From Muraenolepis orangiensis (taxonomy: Eukaryota > Chordata > Actinopteri > Gadiformes > Muraenolepididae), in the NCBI GenBank assembly GCA_027704905.1, contig CM051020.1, forward strand, positions 14,303,955-14,367,954: a stretch of DNA of 64,000 nt. The letters run 5' to 3'. Positions 1 through 10,483 of this stretch are shown in pieces (the stretch's first letter is position 1; each line of letters starts with the position of its first letter). The notes under the pieces are model-generated. The model did not search any database. It was not told where the DNA came from and saw nothing but the letters and a program-made list of their open reading frames with translations. The position numbers were made by a program, and so were the translations under genes.

Positions 1-57
1 AACAGATTTTCTCTTTATAATAGGCCTATGTCTGTGCTGTTGCTATTAATGCACGGA

Positions 58-271
58 TCAGCATTTATTTAATTGTTTTTAATCATTATTTGACTTCTTC
101 ACAGAGTTAACACTAAGATAAGTTTCCTCTATGAATTCCTCCAGCTCAGGAAACATATCAATCCTGCCCATTTCAACTTGCGCAGATCCACTTTCCTCTT
201 GAATGCACAGATTTTATCATTCAGCGACATGATGCTTGTGTTTGTGTTCTGTTAAGTCTGTTCAGTCTGTC
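58..271 (-). pseudogene. hAT-B transposase remnant, C-terminal part (ZBED5/SCAND3-like)
   Basis: Read on the minus strand this encodes a degraded stretch near the C-terminal part of a hAT transposase of the ZBED5/SCAND3 type: an LNDKICAF-like motif, then, after a frame change, MGRIDMFPELEEFVEE. The same sequence recurs at about 23127-23340, where it runs on into the rest of the transposase. Here it stops at base 271 and passes straight into the minisatellite, so about 670 bp of transposase present in the 23-24 kb copy is missing. Bases 1-57 show nothing I can identify. Confidence 0.7.
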
Positions 272-1344
272 CATTGTCCTACACATAGCACCTGTTTATC
301 CCCATTGTCCTACACATAGCACCTGTTTATCCCCATGCATTGTCCTACACATAGCTCCTGTTTATCCCCATTGTCCTACACATAGCTCCTGTTTATCCCC
401 ATGCATTGTCCTACACATAGCACCTGTTTATCCCCATTGTCCTACACATAGCACCTGTTTATCCCCATGCATTGTCCTACACATAGCTCCTGTTTATCCC
501 CATTGTCCTACACATAGCTCCTGTTTATCCCCATTGTCCTACACATAGCACCTGTTTATCCCATTGTCCTACACATAGCACCTGTTTATCCCCATGCATT
601 GTCCTACACATAGCTCCTGTTTATCCCCATGCATTGTCCTACACAAAGCACCTGTTTATCCCCATGCATTGTCCTACACATAGCACCTGTTTATCCCCAT
701 GCATTGTCCTACACATAGCTCCTGTTTATCCCCATTCATTGTCCTACACATAGCACCTGTTTATCCCCATGCATTGTCCTACACATAGCACCTGTTTATC
801 CCCATGCATTGTCCTACACATAGCTCCTGTTTATCCCCATGCATTGTCCTACACATAGCACCTGTTTATCCCCATTGTCCTACACATAGCTCCTGTTTAT
901 CCCCATGCATTGTCCTACACATACCTCCTGTTTATTCCCATTGTCCTACACATAGCACCTGTTTATCCCCATGCATTGTCCTACACATACCTCCTGTTTA
1001 TCCCCATTGTCCTACACATAGCACCTGTTTATCCCCATTGTCCTACACATAGCTCCTGTTTATCCCCATGCATTGTCCTACACATACCTCCTGTTTATCC
1101 CCATTGTCCTACACATAGCACCTGTTTATCCCCATTGTCCTACACATAGTGCCTGTTTATCCCCATTGTCCTACACATAGCTCCTGTTTATCCCCATTGT
1201 CCTACACATAGTGCCTGTTTATCCCCATTGTCCTACACATAGCTCCTGTTTATCCCCATTGTCCTACACATAGCTCCTGTTTATCCCCATGCATTGTCCT
1301 ACACATAGCTCCTGTTTATCCCCATGCATTGTCCTACACATAGC
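272..1344. repeat. 31/35-bp minisatellite, array 1
   Basis: About 33 direct units read cattgtcctacacatagc followed by (a/t/g)cctgtttatcccc. Units are 35 bp when they carry an extra atgc before the next cattg and 31 bp when they do not; a few cccc runs are shortened. Read on the minus strand, the 35-bp unit equals a piece of hAT-B transposase coding sequence seen once in its proper context at 24012/25153. The open frames inside the array (His-Cys-Pro-Thr-His-Ser pattern) are by-products of the repeat. Left flank: hAT-B C-terminal part. Right flank: hAT-B N-terminal part. Confidence 0.95.
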
Positions 1345-1700
1345 GATAGCAGCAGGTTTAATTAGGTTTCCCCCATTGTGTGTGTTTTTTTTGCATGTGC
1401 AATTAAATATGCCACCTCATATGATGCCTTTTGGGCTTTGGTAGGGATTGTTGTTTGGTTTGTTGTGACTTTCGTGGCAAGAGAGGGGTGCTTCGTTTTC
1501 AAATGTCTGAGCATTTTAACTGCCTTTATGCTCTCATGTACAAGCACCTCAGTGCACACTACACATTGGGGATGTTGTGCTTCATTGATAACTATGCATG
1601 ATAATTCGTACTGGATGTATTCCTCTCAATACCTCCGACACTTGGAGGAAGGCTGGTCTGACTGCATATGGACCCCCTTGTCTCCTCCTCCTCCTCCTCC
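1345..1700 (-). pseudogene. hAT-B transposase remnant, BED-finger end, copy 1
   Basis: On the minus strand this carries the N-terminal BED zinc finger of a ZBED5/SCAND3-like hAT transposase: an EYIQYGF motif, then CVVC (here CTEV follows), then HLKTKH, and further on AKKTHTMGE. The reading frame is broken by a TGA just before EEYIQYGF (about 1626-1628) and by a one-base shift after HTMGET, where the frame leading into the minisatellite unit resumes. Both lesions are also in the copies at 5.5 and 25.2 kb, so this was a pseudogene before it was duplicated. A (TCC)n tract follows at about 1681-1706. Confidence 0.75.
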
Positions 1701-1949
1701 TCCTCTTCCCACACAAGAAGTCAATGGCCTTTTTGATGGCAGCTCTCCGCTGGCCTATCTGCCTTGTCTCTAGTTGGTATTAACCAATGTTTAATTTAGA
1801 AAAATAATAATCTTAGGCTTAAAGCTTAGTGTATTGATAAGAGCTGTTCAGAAGAAATCTACTGGTGCACAGTTGATATTTTACGTCTGTGATATTTACT
1901 GTGGCGCTGTAAAGTGACCTTTCAGCTGCAGTCGTGAATCTGTCAGAAT

Positions 1950-2310
1950 CTGAATTCCTTTATTTGTCCCCCTTACATGTAAACATCCCTTGTTTCCATT
2001 TGCCAAACATATTATCTAACCAGCTCCATACGCCAGAGTCATCGTATCCAGCATTTTCTGCTAGTTCGTTGCTTAAGGCTGTTAGCCAGCAAGGGCCTTG
2101 GTGACGGAGCCATCTTGTGCTGTGTTGTTGGGAATGAATGTGCAACAGGAGGCTCCAAACATTTTGCACACCCCTCCTTTCTCTGCCAGTATCATATCAA
2201 GGGCCATGCGATTCTGCCATGCCATGAAACTAGTGGCGCTCAGCTGGTCGTTCAGCCCTTCGACGGCATCGCGGGTATAGTTGATGAAACGCTGCTCCAA
2301 TCTACATTTT
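1950..2310 (-). pseudogene. Endogenous retrovirus env remnant (transmembrane subunit), copy 1
   Basis: Minus-strand frames at 2082-2300 and 1960-2169 resemble the ectodomain of a gammaretrovirus-type Env transmembrane subunit. There is a heptad-like helix, the conserved QNRMALD segment, and a CX6CC cysteine motif (about 2142-2168). The frame is broken after the cysteine motif and the following ectodomain part continues in another frame. No gag, pol, surface subunit, membrane anchor or LTR is attached. This is a short dead fragment, present three times only because the surrounding block was duplicated. Confidence 0.7.
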
Positions 2311-2407
2311 TGTTAATTGTGACCCCCCAGAAAAAGGGACTCAAATCCTGCGGAGACTTGGTTTCTGGCTTTGAAGTTATTGGGCACTCCCCTTGGTATA
2401 CCTATGC

Positions 2408-3610
2408 CAGGGATGGGCAACTTGGATGGTGGTGGGGGCCACATAATTGATGTACTGGCCAACAGGGGGCCGCTGATTCACTTGGAACATACACACACAC
2501 ACCCACGCACAGGGAACAGGGATCAGGGATCAGGGATCAGGGAACATCATAAGCCTACAAAACAAATATCAGTTCACAGAAAAAAGTGGCATGTTTGTAT
2601 TGAACAGGTTATTTCACAGTGGAATACAACTATTTAAAACAATTTGAAAGCAAGGAAAATGTGTGTGCATTAAGATTAAACATTAAGATGACATAAACAT
2701 GAAGTCATAAACACTAACCCAGACATTAGTTGTCTAACTTGAACCTTAGACATTTGTAGCCTGTCTCTGCTAACGCACAATAAGGGGAAACGATGCCAGT
2801 CCATCCAAGCTGCATCAGATGAAATAATGTTTTGTCTGACAGTCTGTTTCTCTCTTTTGTTTTGATGTGCTTCATCGTGGAGAAGTTGCTCTCACATACA
2901 AGATACAAGATATTTTTATTGGCCAATTGCAACAGGTATATTGGAATGCTTACTCCCCATTCCCTCCCGCAGTACACATCTCCAAAACAATACAATAAAA
3001 ATAATATATACAGTATAAATAAACAAAAAAAAGAAATTGATATGTACATGTGTTGATATGTATGTGTTCCCGAACATGCTGGCCTGTTTAAGCGCAAAAT
3101 CTCTCAAGAGAGGGAAGCGGGTCTCGGGCAACAGTCTCCAAAACGACACTCCCCTCTCATTCCGTATCATTTGGAAAAATACGTTGCCTTGTAGCTTGCG
3201 CAGTTCCATTTGTAGTTTGGGTGGCTGGTCATTCACAGCCGCTGAGATGGAGTCGGTGAAAAGCTGGATTGTGCCTCGCATGTTGTGGAAATCCTGAAAG
3301 CGATTGTTGAATTGATCCAGCAACATTTCAAAGGCTTCTCTGTAGCGGTGGATCGTCGTCTCACATTTGGGGATGTCTTTGCGCAGCTCTCCACATGCGG
3401 GGAAGTGTGTCAAATTTGGGGGATCTGACGCAAGGTTATCTTTGAACAGGCCGGGTTTCCTCTAAAAACTATTCACGTGACTAAAGAGGTCGGACACGGT
3501 CTGATCTTTGACTTGCAACCAGACATTTAAGTAATTGAGATGTCCAGTTATGTCAGTCAGAAAGGCCATGTCACAGAGAAATTGTGGATCCCTCATTGTG
3601 TCACAGTATG
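2408..3610 (-). pseudogene. hAT-A transposase remnant, C-terminal half (GTF2IRD2-like), copy 1
   Basis: The element edge is probably at 2408, where a hAT-like terminus (cagggatgggcaac) starts. Minus-strand coding follows: the frame at 2916-3413 has HFPACGELRKDIPK, FQDFHNMRG and KLQMELRKLQGN, and the C-terminal end (2726 on) has CESNFSTMKH and LSDKTLFHLM. This is the dimerisation part of the hAT family that gave rise to vertebrate GTF2IRD2. A LINE 3' tail splits it at 2900-3058, between MFGNTY and VCESNFS, and a solo LTR splits it at 3611. It cannot code for a working protein. Confidence 0.78.
2900..3058 (-). mobile_element. 5'-truncated LINE 3' tail inserted in hAT-A, copy 1
   Basis: This reads (minus strand) gtactgcgggagggaatggg, gagtaagcattcc, ttggccaataa, and ends in a (cttgtat)n tail. 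It is the 3' untranslated end of the LINE whose reverse transcriptase remnant lies at 8960-9910 and 28340-29391. It interrupts the hAT-A coding sequence at the same codon in the three block copies, so it was inserted before the duplication. The same tail family recurs at 18058-18180, 35278-35540, 50222-50480 and 59035-59290. Confidence 0.8.
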
Positions 3611-4123
3611 TGTGATGATCCATCCCAGCTCTTCCAGCTCATAGTCCTGGATCTCCGCTGGTTTCCTGGATCCGCGATGTCACGACTCCGTTCCGAAATG
3701 CCACTCCGTGTTTTCCCTGTCAGCCGTCTCATGCTGAACTCACCTGTTGTCAATCACACCTCATTACCAAGCTGTATTCAAGCCATGTCTGTTGTGTTAC
3801 TCATTGCTGGATTATCACCCTGATTTTCGGAAAGCATAACGTACGTTTCAAGTTAAGTTCATTGTTGTTCTGCCTATTGATCCGCCGTGTTTTGATCCTC
3901 GCCTGGATAACAATCTTGTTTTTGCCTTGCGTTTTTGTACCTCTGCCTCAACCCTCGACTACCTGTTACCGACCTCTGCTTGCCTTGACCACATGCTGGA
4001 TTTGCCCTGTCTGTACCTCTGCCTTTGATCGCGCTATCGGCGTGCGTGCCGACATTAAAGCACCTGTTCCATCTGGCGTCTGTTCCCTCTGCTTTTGGGT
4101 CCCACCTACACCCGGCCATGACA
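3611..4123 (+). mobile_element. Solo LTR (LTR-A, Gypsy-like), copy 1
   Basis: A 513-bp element begins TGTGATGATCC here (TGTCACGATCC in copy 2) and ends CGGCCATGACA. It is bounded by the 5-bp duplication gtatg (3606-3610 and 4124-4128). TG...CA ends and a 5-bp target duplication fit an LTR left behind by recombination between the two LTRs of a Ty3/Gypsy-type element. The same 513-bp element with the same gtatg duplication lies at 8042-8554 and 27427-27939. Plus-strand orientation is suggested by attaaag near the 3' side but is not certain. Confidence 0.85.
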
Positions 4124-4128
4124 GTATG

Positions 4129-4293
4129 CACTTGTATCTGCAGTAAGGCTGTCCGCAGTAAAACACAGGAATCTCGAGGCGCAGTGCGTAAACCCTCTCC
4201 AGGCATTTACCGTGGCTCATCCAACTGATGTCTGTGGAAGCTGTAGATCACCATAGGCAGCATCCACATCCATGACATGCACAAAGTTCAGAT
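4129..4293 (-). pseudogene. hAT-A transposase remnant beyond the solo LTR, copy 1
   Basis: The minus-strand reading contains HGKCLER and VDAAYGDLQL-like segments of the GTF2IRD2-type hAT transposase. In the 8.6 and 28.1 kb copies this continues upstream into HQEALCAKHLNF and TDGAPSMQGRRTG. Here it ends at 4293, where the L2 fragment begins. Confidence 0.65.
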
Positions 4294-5276
4294 GCGACAC
4301 TCAGCTCTACCTCTCCACCAAATCCATCTCTGCAGCCACCCACTCCACCCTCACCACCTGCCTCACTGCCGTCAAAACCTGGATGCAAAATAACTTACTC
4401 AAACTCAACTGCGACAAATCTGAAATCATCATCATCGGTCCAAACTCCCTCACCCACTCCACCCAGGATTTCTCCCTGAACATTGATGGTTCTGTTGTCA
4501 CCCCCTCCACCCGCGTCCGCAACCTTGGCATCATTCTTGACCCCACCCTCTCATTCCTCCCCCATGTAAACCAGACCATCAAAACAGCCTTCTTCCACCT
4601 TAGGAACATTGCCCGTCTTCGACCCTCCCTGTCACTCTCCGCAGCTGAAACACTGGTCCATGCTTTCATCTCATCCCGGCTCGATTACTGCAACAGCATC
4701 CTATATGGTTTACCTAACAACATCCTCAATAAACTACAATATGTCCAAAACTCTGATGCCCGCTTGCTCACCTCCACCCGCCGCTCTGACCACATCACCC
4801 CTGTCCTCCGTGACCTCCACTGGCTCCCGATCAAACACAGGATACACTTCAAAATACTTCTCATCACCTTCAAAGCGCTCAATAACCTGGCCCCCCCCTA
4901 CCTCTCTGACCTCCTCCACCGCCACACCCCTAACCGTCGCCTCAGGTCTGCTGATGCTAACCTATTAAAACCCATCAGGACTAAGCTCCGGACCTGGGGT
5001 GACAGAGCATTTTCTGCAGCGGCCCCCTCCCTCTGGAACGCCCTCCCTATCCACATCCGCAATGCTAACACCCTTCTGTCCTTTAAAACAGCCCTCAAAA
5101 CCCACCTCTTCACTCTTGCTTTCAACCCATAATTTGTTCTCTGCTTTGTTTTGTTTCTTGTTTTGTTTTGTTGTGTTTGTTGTGTTTTGTATTAGTCTTT
5201 ATGTTTTCTATTTCCTGTAAAGCGTCTTTGAGCACCTGGAAAAGCGCTATATAAGTCTGATATATTATTATTATTA
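4294..5276 (+). pseudogene. L2-like LINE, 3' part of the reverse transcriptase ORF plus 3' tail
   Basis: An open frame runs from inside this region to the stop at 5132 and reads as the C-terminal third of an L2-clade reverse transcriptase: DTQLYLSTKS, LLKLNCDKSE, LGIILDPTLSF, FISSRLDYCNSILYGLP, HITPVLRDLHWLPI, FSAAAPSLWNALP. The fragment starts just past the YADD catalytic box, so it cannot be active. After the stop comes an untranslated tail with the L2-type end (aagcgtctttgagcacctgg, gcgctatataagt) and an (att)n end at 5265-5277. It abuts hAT-A on the left and the minisatellite on the right with no intact flank on either side. Confidence 0.88.
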
Positions 5277-5277
5277 T

Positions 5278-5515
5278 TACACATAGCTCCTGTTTATCCC
5301 CATTGTCCTACACATAGCTCCTGTTTATCCCCATTGTCCTACACAAAGCTCCTGTTTATCCCCATTGTCCTACACATAGCGCCTGTTTATCCCCATGCAT
5401 TGTCCTACACAAAGCTCCTGTTTATCCCCATGCATTGTCCTACACATAGCACCTGTTTATCCCATTGTCCTACACATAGCTCCTGTTTATCCCCATGCAT
5501 TGTCCTACACATAGC
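5278..5515. repeat. 31/35-bp minisatellite, array 2
   Basis: About seven units of the same minisatellite as array 1. It begins directly at the (att)n end of the L2 tail, a left flank different from arrays 1 and 3, and ends at the same right-hand junction (tagcgatagcagcagg). Confidence 0.95.
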
Positions 5516-5870
5516 GATAGCAGCAGGTTTAATTAGGTTTCCCCCATTGTGTGTGTTTTTTTTGCATGTGCAATTAAATATGCCACCTCATATGATGTCT
5601 TTTGGGCTTTGGTAGGGATTGTTGTTTGGTTTGTTGTGACTTTCGTGGCAAGAGAGGGGTGCTTCGTTTTCAAATGTCTGAGCATTTTAACTGCCTTTAT
5701 GCTCTCATGTACAAGCACCTCAGTGCACACTACACATTGGGGATGTTGTGCTTCATTGATAACTATGCATGATAATTCGTACTGGATGTATTCCTCTCAA
5801 TACTTGCGACACTTGGAGGAAGGCTGGTCTGACTGCATATGGACCCCCTTGTCTCCTCCTCCTCCTCCTC
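5516..5870 (-). pseudogene. hAT-B transposase remnant, BED-finger end, copy 2
   Basis: This is a near-identical repeat of 1345-1700, with the same frameshift after HTMGET and the same TGA ahead of the EEYIQYGF motif. Only scattered point differences separate it from the other copies. Confidence 0.75.
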
Positions 5871-6157
5871 CTCCTCTTCCCACACAAGAAGTCGATGGCC
5901 TTTTTGATGGCAGTTCTCCGATGGCCTATCTGCCTTGTCTCTAGTTGGTATTAACCAAGGTTTAATTTAGAAAAATAATAATCTTAGGCTTAAAGCCTAG
6001 TGTATTGATAAGAGCTGTTCAGAAGAAATCTACTGGTGCACAGTTAATTTTACGCCTGTGATATTTACTGTGGCGCTGTAAAGTGACCTTTCAGCTGCAA
6101 ATGATACTGTCGTGAATCTGTCAGAATATGAATTCCTTTATTTGTCCCCCTTACATA

Positions 6158-6213
6158 TTAAACGGACTAACATAAAACAAATATATATATATATATATGG
6201 ACACGTTATTATT

Positions 6214-6244
<31 letters not shown>

Positions 6245-6425
6245 CAAATAATTATTTAAAAAAATCTTCAAGACGATTCTGAAATAATCTCGCGACCCCC
6301 CCCTCGGGGTCCCGCAACCCCCACTTTGGGAACCCCTGCTCTAAGGCACGGGATACAGCAAAACCCGCAAAGAATCTGCATTGTAGTTAATATTGCTATG
6401 CTGATTATTATGGACACCATAACTT
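6158..6425. mobile_element. hAT-type MITE fragment with (TA)n and (ATA)n tracts, only in this copy
   Basis: Compared with the blocks at 1.97 and 25.79 kb, this copy has about 250 extra bases here. They comprise (ta)n, (taa)n, and a segment ending ccccactttgggaacccctg. That is the usual end of Charlie-like hAT elements (CAGGGGTTCCCAAAGTGG read on the minus strand). It replaces the short tgtaaacatccct seen in the other two copies, so it arrived after the first duplication or accompanied a small deletion. Confidence 0.55.
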
Positions 6426-6745
6426 GTTTCCATTTGCCAAACATATTATCTAACCAGCTCCATACGCCAGAGTCATCGTATCCAGCATTTTCTGCTAGTT
6501 CGTTGCTTAAGGCTGTTAGCCAGCAAGGGCCTTGGTGACGGAGCCATCTTGTGCTGTGTTGTTGGGAATGAATGTGCAACAGGAGGCTCCAAACATTTTG
6601 CACACCCCTCCTTTCTCTGCCAGTATCATATCAAGGGCCATGCGATTCTGCCATGCCATGAAACTAGTGGCGCTCAGCTGGTCGTTCAGCCCTTTGACGG
6701 CATCGTGGGTATAGTTGATGAAACGCTGCTCCAATCTACATTTTT
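6426..6745 (-). pseudogene. Endogenous retrovirus env remnant (transmembrane subunit), copy 2
   Basis: Same fragment as at 1950-2310, with the CX6CC cysteine motif and the same frame break behind it. The adjoining sequence differs because of the MITE insertion at 6158-6425. Confidence 0.7.
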
Positions 6746-6841
6746 GTTAATTGTGACCCCCCAGAAAAAGGGACTCAAATCCTGCGGAGACTTGGTTTCT
6801 GGCTTTGAAGTTATTGGGCACTCCCCTTGGTATACCTATGC

Positions 6842-8041
6842 CAGGGATGGGCAACTTGGATGGTGGTGGGGGCCACATAATTGATGTACTGGCCAACAGG
6901 GGGCCGCTGATTCACTTGGAACATACACACACACACCCACGCACAGGGAACAGGGATCAGGGATCAGGGATCAGGGAACATCATAAGCCTACAAAACAAA
7001 TATCAGTTCACAGAAAAAAGTGGCATGTTTGTATTGAACAGGTTATTTCACAGTGGAATACAACTCTTTAAAACAATTTGAAAGCAAGGAAAATGTGTGT
7101 GCATTAAGATTAAACATTAAGATGACATAAACATGAAGTCATAAACACTAACCCACTAACCCCCTTAGACATTAGTTGTCTAACTTGAACCTTAGACATT
7201 TGTAGCCTGTCTCTGCTAACGCACAATAAGGGGAAACGATGCCAGTCCATCCAAGCTGCATCAGATGAAACAATGTTTTGTCTGACAGTCTGTTTCTCTC
7301 TTTTGTTTTGATGTGCTTCATCGTGGAGAAGTTGCTCTCACATACAAGATACAAGATATTTTTATTGGCCAATTGCAACAGGTATATTGGAATGCTTACT
7401 CCCTATTCCCTCCCGCAGTACACATCTCCAAAACAATACAATAAAAATAATATATACAGTATAAATAAACAAAAAAAAGAAATTGATATGTACATGTGTT
7501 GATATGTATGTGTTCCCGAACATGCTGGCCTGTTTAAGCGCAAAATCTCTCAAGAGAGGGAAGCGGGTCTCGGGCAACAGTCCCCTCTCATTCCGTATCA
7601 TTTGGAAAAATACGTTGCCTTGTAGCTTGCGCAGTTCCATTTGTAGTTTGGGTGGCTGGTCATTCACAGCCGCTGAGATGGAGTCGGTGAAAAGCTGGAT
7701 TCTGCCTCGCATGTTGTGGAAATCCTGAAAGCGATTGTTGAATTGATCCAGCAACATTTCAAAGGCTTCTCTGTAGCGGTGGATCGTCGTCTCACATTCG
7801 GGGATGTCTTTGCGCAGCTCTCCACATGCGGGGAAGTGAGTCAAATTTGTGGGATCTGACGCAAGGTTATCTTTGAACAGGCCGAGTTTCCTCTAAAAAC
7901 TATTCACGTGACTAAAGAGGTCGGACACGGTCTGATCTTTGACTTGCAACCAGACATTCAAGTAATTGAGATGTCCAGTTATGTCAGTGAGAAAGGCCAT
8001 GTCACAGAGAAATTGTGGATCCCACAATGTGTCACAGTATG
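6842..8041 (-). pseudogene. hAT-A transposase remnant, C-terminal half, copy 2
   Basis: This is the counterpart of 2408-3610. It carries the same LINE 3' tail (7346-7504) between MFGNTY and VCESNFS, plus a private short deletion near 7581 (tccaaaacgacac absent relative to copies 1 and 3). It is interrupted by the solo LTR at 8042 and is degenerate. Confidence 0.78.
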
Positions 8042-8554
8042 TGTCACGATCCAACCCAGCTCTTCCCGCTCATAGTCCTGGATCTCCGCTGGTTTCCTGG
8101 ATCCGCGATGTCACGACTCCGTTCCGAAATGCCACTCCGTGTTTTCCCTGTCAGCCGTCTCATGCTGAACTCACCTGTTGTCAATCACACCTCATTACCA
8201 AGCTGTATTCAAGCCATGTCTGTTGTGTTACTCATTGCTGGATTATCACCCTGATTTTCGGAAAGCATAACGTACGTTTCATGTTAAGTTCATTGTTGTT
8301 CTGCCTATTGATCCACCGTGTTTTGATCCTCGCCTGGATAACAATCTTGTTTTTGCCTTGCGTTTTTGTACCTCTGCCTCAACCCTCGACTACCTGTTAC
8401 CGACCTCTGCTTGCCTTGACCACGTGCTGGATTTGCCCTGTCTGTACCTCTGCCTTTGATCGCGCTATCGGCGTGCGTGCCGACATTAAAGCACCTGTTC
8501 CATCTGGCGTCTGTTCCCTCTGCTTTTGGGTCCCACCTACACCCGGCCATGACA
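8042..8554 (+). mobile_element. Solo LTR (LTR-A, Gypsy-like), copy 2
   Basis: 513 bp, TGTCACGATCC...CGGCCATGACA, flanked by gtatg at 8037-8041 and 8555-8559. This copy keeps the canonical TGTCACG start. Confidence 0.87.
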
Positions 8555-8559
8555 GTATG

Positions 8560-8960
8560 CACTTGTATCCGCAGTAAGGCTGTCCGCAGTAAAACACAGG
8601 AATCTCGAGGCGCAGTGCGTAAAACCTCTCCAGGCATTTACCGTGGCTCATCCAACTGATGTCTGTGAAAGCTGTAGATCACCATAGGCAGCATCCACAT
8701 CCATGACATGCACAAAGTTCAGATGCTTTGCACAGAGGGCCTCCTGGTGTATGATGTGTATGAAGTATCGGGAAATCCACACCACTTTGACGGAGGAGTC
8801 GAGCAAAGCCAGTGCGCCTTCCTTGCATTGATGGAGCCCCATCAGTAACAACGGCAGATAGCTTGTCAAATCCACCGTATTTGATGACAACACCCTTCAC
8901 TGCATCGAAAATGTCAGATCCCTTTGTTGTGCCGTACAGTGGTACCAGTTTTAATAGTTC
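8560..8960 (-). pseudogene. hAT-A transposase remnant, catalytic-region part, copy 2
   Basis: Minus-strand frames read VVTDGAPSMQGRRTG (with slips), HQEALCAKHLNF, and VDAAYGDLQL. These match the central part of the GTF2IRD2-type hAT transposase. Several frameshifts distinguish this copy from the better preserved 28033-28284 copy. It ends where a LINE fragment is inserted. Confidence 0.7.
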
Positions 8961-9910
8961 CTTGTGTACATAAACTTACACAACAGGTGACTCCGATCAC
9001 TACAAGAAGGCTGAGTACAGAGATGAGGAAGTCCAGCTGACACGATGGTGTGAGGACAACAGCCTCGCACTGAATGTCAGCAAGACTAAGGAGCTCATCG
9101 TGGACTTCAGGAGCCACCGGGGCACCCACTCCACCATCAGCCTGGACGGAAGTCGTCAGCTGCTTCTGTTTCCTTGGGCTACAGATTTCCGATGACCTGG
9201 CGTGGACCCGTAACACGGAGGTCATGCTGAGGAAGGCACACCAGCGCCTCTATGCTCTGCGGTGCCTCAGAAAAAGCGGAATAGGCCAGAGGTGGGTAGT
9301 GAAGTTTTACCTTGGCACCGTAGAGAGCGTCCTGACGGGTGGCGTCACTGTGTGGTACGGCAACACCACTGCACGGGACAAGAAAGCCATCAAGAGGGTC
9401 GTGAGGACGGCAGAGAAGATCATCGGGTGTGCACTTCCATGCATTGAGGAGATCTTTAGGATCAGATGTCGGAAGAAGGCCATGTCCATCATAAAAGGAC
9501 TACAACCACCCTGGGCACCATCTCTCCCCCCTACCCTCTGGTCGCCGGTTGCGCAGCATCCGTACAAGTACTACCAGGTTTAAGGATAGTTTTTATCCAC
9601 AGGCAGTGCGCCTACTGCACTGCTAGGAGTACTGCCACTTTCACTTTCACTTCACATTGTCATTAACATTACACACTTTGCTGGAGTTTCTGGACTCAGC
9701 ACAGTTACTGCACTGTACTGCACTACTGGCACTTTAATGCTTTTAAAGATTCTTGTAAAAAAAATTAAAAACATGTACATTCAACACATCTCATTTAAGT
9801 CACTTTGCTGCTCTTTTGTTTATTTTTATTGTATATATTATTCATATTTTTATGGTGTTGTTTTAAAGGAGATGTATACTGCGGGAGGGAATGGGGAGTA
9901 AGCATTCCTA
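8960..9910 (+). pseudogene. LINE fragment: C-terminal reverse transcriptase and 3' UTR, copy 1
   Basis: Plus-strand coding reads LNVSKTKELIVDFR, FCFLGLQISDDLAWT, RLYALRCLRKSGIG, VWYGNTTARDKKAI and RVVRTAEKIIG. This is the thumb/C-terminal part of a fish non-LTR retrotransposon reverse transcriptase (I-, Nimb- or Rex1-like; I cannot fix the clade). About 13 bp are missing near 9148 relative to the 28.5 kb copy, which breaks the frame. The 3' UTR ends tgcgggagggaatggggagt and then joins hAT-A. Confidence 0.8.
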
Positions 9911-10483
9911 TGTACTTTAAGGCTTTGCTTGCTTTGGCAAGCTGAAATGAGACAGCATATGATGCTTTCAGACTTGATTCTTGGACACTTGTGGCCTGGG
10001 TAAAAAAGCACTGTTGTCTTTGAACTTTCCCTTTCAGGTCCGCTAGGATCGCTGTTCTGCTGGCCCCGGTGTACTTGCCATACTTGTCCTTGTGTGAGGT
10101 GTACTTTCATTACAAAAACAGTCTGCAAACATACTAAACATTGTGGTTTACCCCTGAATTCAGTGAAAAGATATTCTGTCTCCCACTTTTCTTGAAAAAC
10201 ACAATTTTCATCAGGCACCTTCCTCTTGCTCATGTTGACCGCTAACTTACATCCACAGAGGGCTGTGCTCATCTTTCGTGGTATTTGGCGCGTTCGCTGC
10301 CCAACAAAATCATGTGTGCAGCTCGCGACGTAACTAGGAGTCTAGTGGACTGTATCAGTACTACAAGTAAAACATTTTTACACATTTTTTATATTTTTTT
10401 ATATATCTTTTTAATTAATTACGCCGTTTCTAAATTGATCTGACGGCCGCACAAAGAGGAGGTGGGGGCCGCCATTTGCCCTG
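9911..10483 (-). pseudogene. hAT-A transposase remnant, N-terminal part, copy 1
   Basis: The minus-strand frame (9850-10272) starts at a plausible Met and reads MSKRKVPDENCVF, KWETEYLFTEF, GKPQCLVCLQT. This is the N-terminal zinc-finger start of the GTF2IRD2-like hAT transposase. The frame then drifts. At 10123-10130 lies a single ctgcaaac, the empty target of the 913-bp MITE that fills this site in the 38.6, 53.2 and 61.9 kb copies. A possible element end (gccatttgccctg, minus strand caggg) lies near 10483, but I find no matching 8-bp duplication with 2408/6842. Confidence 0.72.

Noticed and set aside
804..1149. Open frames encoding His-Cys-Pro-Thr-His-Ser repeats
   Set aside because: They are translations of the minisatellite; array length differs between copies and no start or promoter context is conserved.
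272..1344. Regularly spaced repeats resembling a CRISPR array
   Set aside because: The units are contiguous with no unique spacers, vary by point changes and a 4-base indel, and lie in vertebrate DNA; this is a minisatellite.
1378..1773. 131-codon plus-strand frame conserved in three places (also 5549 and 25190)
   Set aside because: It is the antisense of the hAT-B BED-finger region; its conservation follows from recent block duplication.
2098..2450. Plus-strand frames over the env remnant
   Set aside because: They are antisense shadows of the Env-like minus-strand sequence and do not extend beyond it.
2408..10483. A complete hAT-A element defined by both termini
   Set aside because: A plausible terminus is seen at each end (cagggatggg; gccatttgccctg), but the flanking 8 bases do not match, so full element boundaries are not claimed.
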